A program made the translations under genes and the position numbers. 64,000 bases of DNA, from NCBI GenBank assembly GCA_017853575.1, contig JAFMJI010000002.1, forward strand, positions 62,001 through 126,000, written 5' to 3'. The DNA comes from Chitinophagaceae bacterium. Its GTDB lineage: Bacteria; Bacteroidota; Bacteroidia; Chitinophagales; Chitinophagaceae. Each line of letters begins with the position of its first letter. Within the stretch, counting starts at the first letter, position 1. Below the pieces are notes generated by a model, which did no database searches, was not told where the DNA came from, and was given only the letters and a program-made list of their open reading frames with translations. Positions 63,142 to 64,000 of this stretch are shown here, piece by piece.

Positions 63142-64000
63142 ATGTTGCAACTGGGATTTATCAGATCAAACAGGGAAAAAGTATTGCAAGGCCTTCAAAA
63201 AAAGCATTTTCAAGATTTGCAGCTTGTGGATGAAATCATTACATTGGATGACCAGCGAAAAAAACTTCAAACCCAGTCGGATGATCTTTTGTCGCAACGA
63301 AATTCTGCTTCAAAATCTATTGGTGCCCTCATTGCACAAGGCAAAAAAGAAGAAGCAGAGGAGAGCAAATTAAAGGTTGCATCTTTAAAAGAGCAAATTG
63401 ATACGCTGACAACTGAACTCTCAAAAGTTGAAGAGCAACTTAATCAGTGTCTTTTAAAATTGCCCAATCTGCCCAATGAACTTGTTCCAAATGGAAAAGC
63501 TGCAGAAGAAAATACCGTTGTAAAACAATCAACCAATCTTCCTGCATTATTTCAGGGAGCAAAACCCCATTGGGATTTGATTACTCAATATGATTTGGTC
63601 GATTTCCAAACCGGTGTAAAAATTACCGGAAGCGGATTTCCTCTTTACAAAGGAAAAGGTGCAAAACTGCAGAGAGCTTTGATTCAATATTTTCTCGATT
63701 ACAATACTGCTGCCGGATATACAGAGTATATTCCACCCCATGTCGTAAATGCAAGCTCTGCTTATGGTACAGGGCAGTTGCCAGACAAAGAAGGTCAAAT
63801 GTATTTTATACAGGAAGATGATTTGTACTTGATACCTACCGCAGAAGTGCCGGTAACAAATATTTACAGAGATGAAATTGTTTCATCTTCTTCTCTTCCT
63901 ATAAAGATGACAGCATATACCCCATGTTTCAGGAGGGAAGCAGGAAGTTTTGGTAAAGATGTGCGTGGATTAAACAGGGTGCATCAATTTGATAAAGTTG
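63142..64000 (+). CDS. serS: Serine--tRNA ligase (3'-truncated by window edge)
   Basis: 286 residues of seryl-tRNA synthetase are visible; the gene continues past the window. The N-terminal tRNA-binding coiled coil (about 25-105) is followed by LPNLPNELVPNGK, and then the catalytic core with GSGFPLYKGKGAKLQRALIQY (in parts), the EYIPPHVVN motif 1 and IPTAEVPVTNIYRDEI leading to CFRREAGSFGKDVRGLNRVHQF of motif 2 (in parts). ATG 63142 gives MLQLGFIRSNREKVLQGL, the usual start. A TATCTTTG promoter core precedes it. Confidence 0.96.
   Translation, partial: MLQLGFIRSNREKVLQGLQKKHFQDLQLVDEIITLDDQRKKLQTQSDDLLSQRNSASKSIGALIAQGKKEEAEESKLKVASLKEQIDTLTTELSKVEEQLNQCLLKLPNLPNELVPNGKAAEENTVVKQSTNLPALFQGAKPHWDLITQYDLVDFQTGVKITGSGFPLYKGKGAKLQRALIQYFLDYNTAAGYTEYIPPHVVNASSAYGTGQLPDKEGQMYFIQEDDLYLIPTAEVPVTNIYRDEIVSSSSLPIKMTAYTPCFRREAGSFGKDVRGLNRVHQFDKV

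Noticed and set aside
63110-63373. 87-codon frame at the start of serS
   Set aside because: It is in a different frame from serS, covers its promoter core, and its translation has no recognisable features, while serS has clear motifs.
1-64000. CRISPR arrays, tRNA/rRNA genes, insertion sequences, prophage or toxin-antitoxin modules
   Set aside because: No regular direct repeats, no tRNA-like folds in the short intergenic gaps, and no transposase, integrase or phage genes were found.

Overview
The window looks like chromosome from a Bacteroidota bacterium (AT-rich, no plasmid or phage genes). The signs are a SusC/SusD outer-membrane pair, the gliding/type IX secretion proteins GldB and PorZ, an exported protein with a type A T9SS sorting domain, many short signal peptides ending in Q, and no clear Shine-Dalgarno sequences. 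A TAnnTTTG promoter core, the Bacteroidota sigma-A '-7' element, lies upstream of at least sixteen starts. A Chitinophagia/Sphingobacteriia-like lineage is plausible, but I cannot place it further. I see no tRNA, rRNA, IS element, prophage or CRISPR array. Only one stretch above 300 bases (32850-33246) lacks an obvious gene.

Layout. 1-5181: the end of lutB, then a leftward comEC-purH-DMT exporter run. 5270-8635: a large envelope protein (degenerate peptidase, propeller and C-terminal barrel). 8711-13216: metallo-hydrolase, a polysaccharide flippase with a TTG start, dtd-mazG and glyS. 13246-20368: T9SS-exported propeller protein, mfd and a DUF1080 secreted hydrolase. 20473-30025: apaG, fatty-acid desaturase, gldB, nadE-rsgA, gamma-carbonic-anhydrase-like protein, class III aminotransferase and a DUF5686 outer-membrane protein. 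30027-33246: carB with an unusual leader and a possible 57-codon gene. 33247-39355: M23 peptidase-bcp, birA and rsfS-ftsH-lutC. 39394-43609: lpxH-propeller-mscS, merR and a second M23 peptidase. 43706-48900: alaS-gatB-tlpA-like. 48948-55922: susD/susC and an MMPL/RND transporter. 56015-64000: porZ-recO, an amidohydrolase, prfA, a structured non-coding interval, gcvH, a hypothetical gene with a PPIase, and the start of serS.

Themes. Much of the content is housekeeping: four aminoacyl-tRNA or amidotransferase genes, Dtd, RF1, RsfS, RsgA, FtsH, Mfd, RecO, PurH, CarB and NadE. It is interleaved with envelope biogenesis genes (LpxH, flippase, two LytM peptidases, MscS, PorZ, GldB, SusCD, MMPL). 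Nine of twelve convergent gene pairs abut or overlap at their 3' ends, with no room for a terminator.

No large new defence or metabolic system is visible. The least explained signals are regulatory. One is the carB leader, where a C-run and a hairpin/U-run sit directly at the predicted transcript start. Another is the nested inverted repeat and folded interval between prfA and gcvH. The third is a set of promoters so close to the ATG that the mRNAs may be leaderless.
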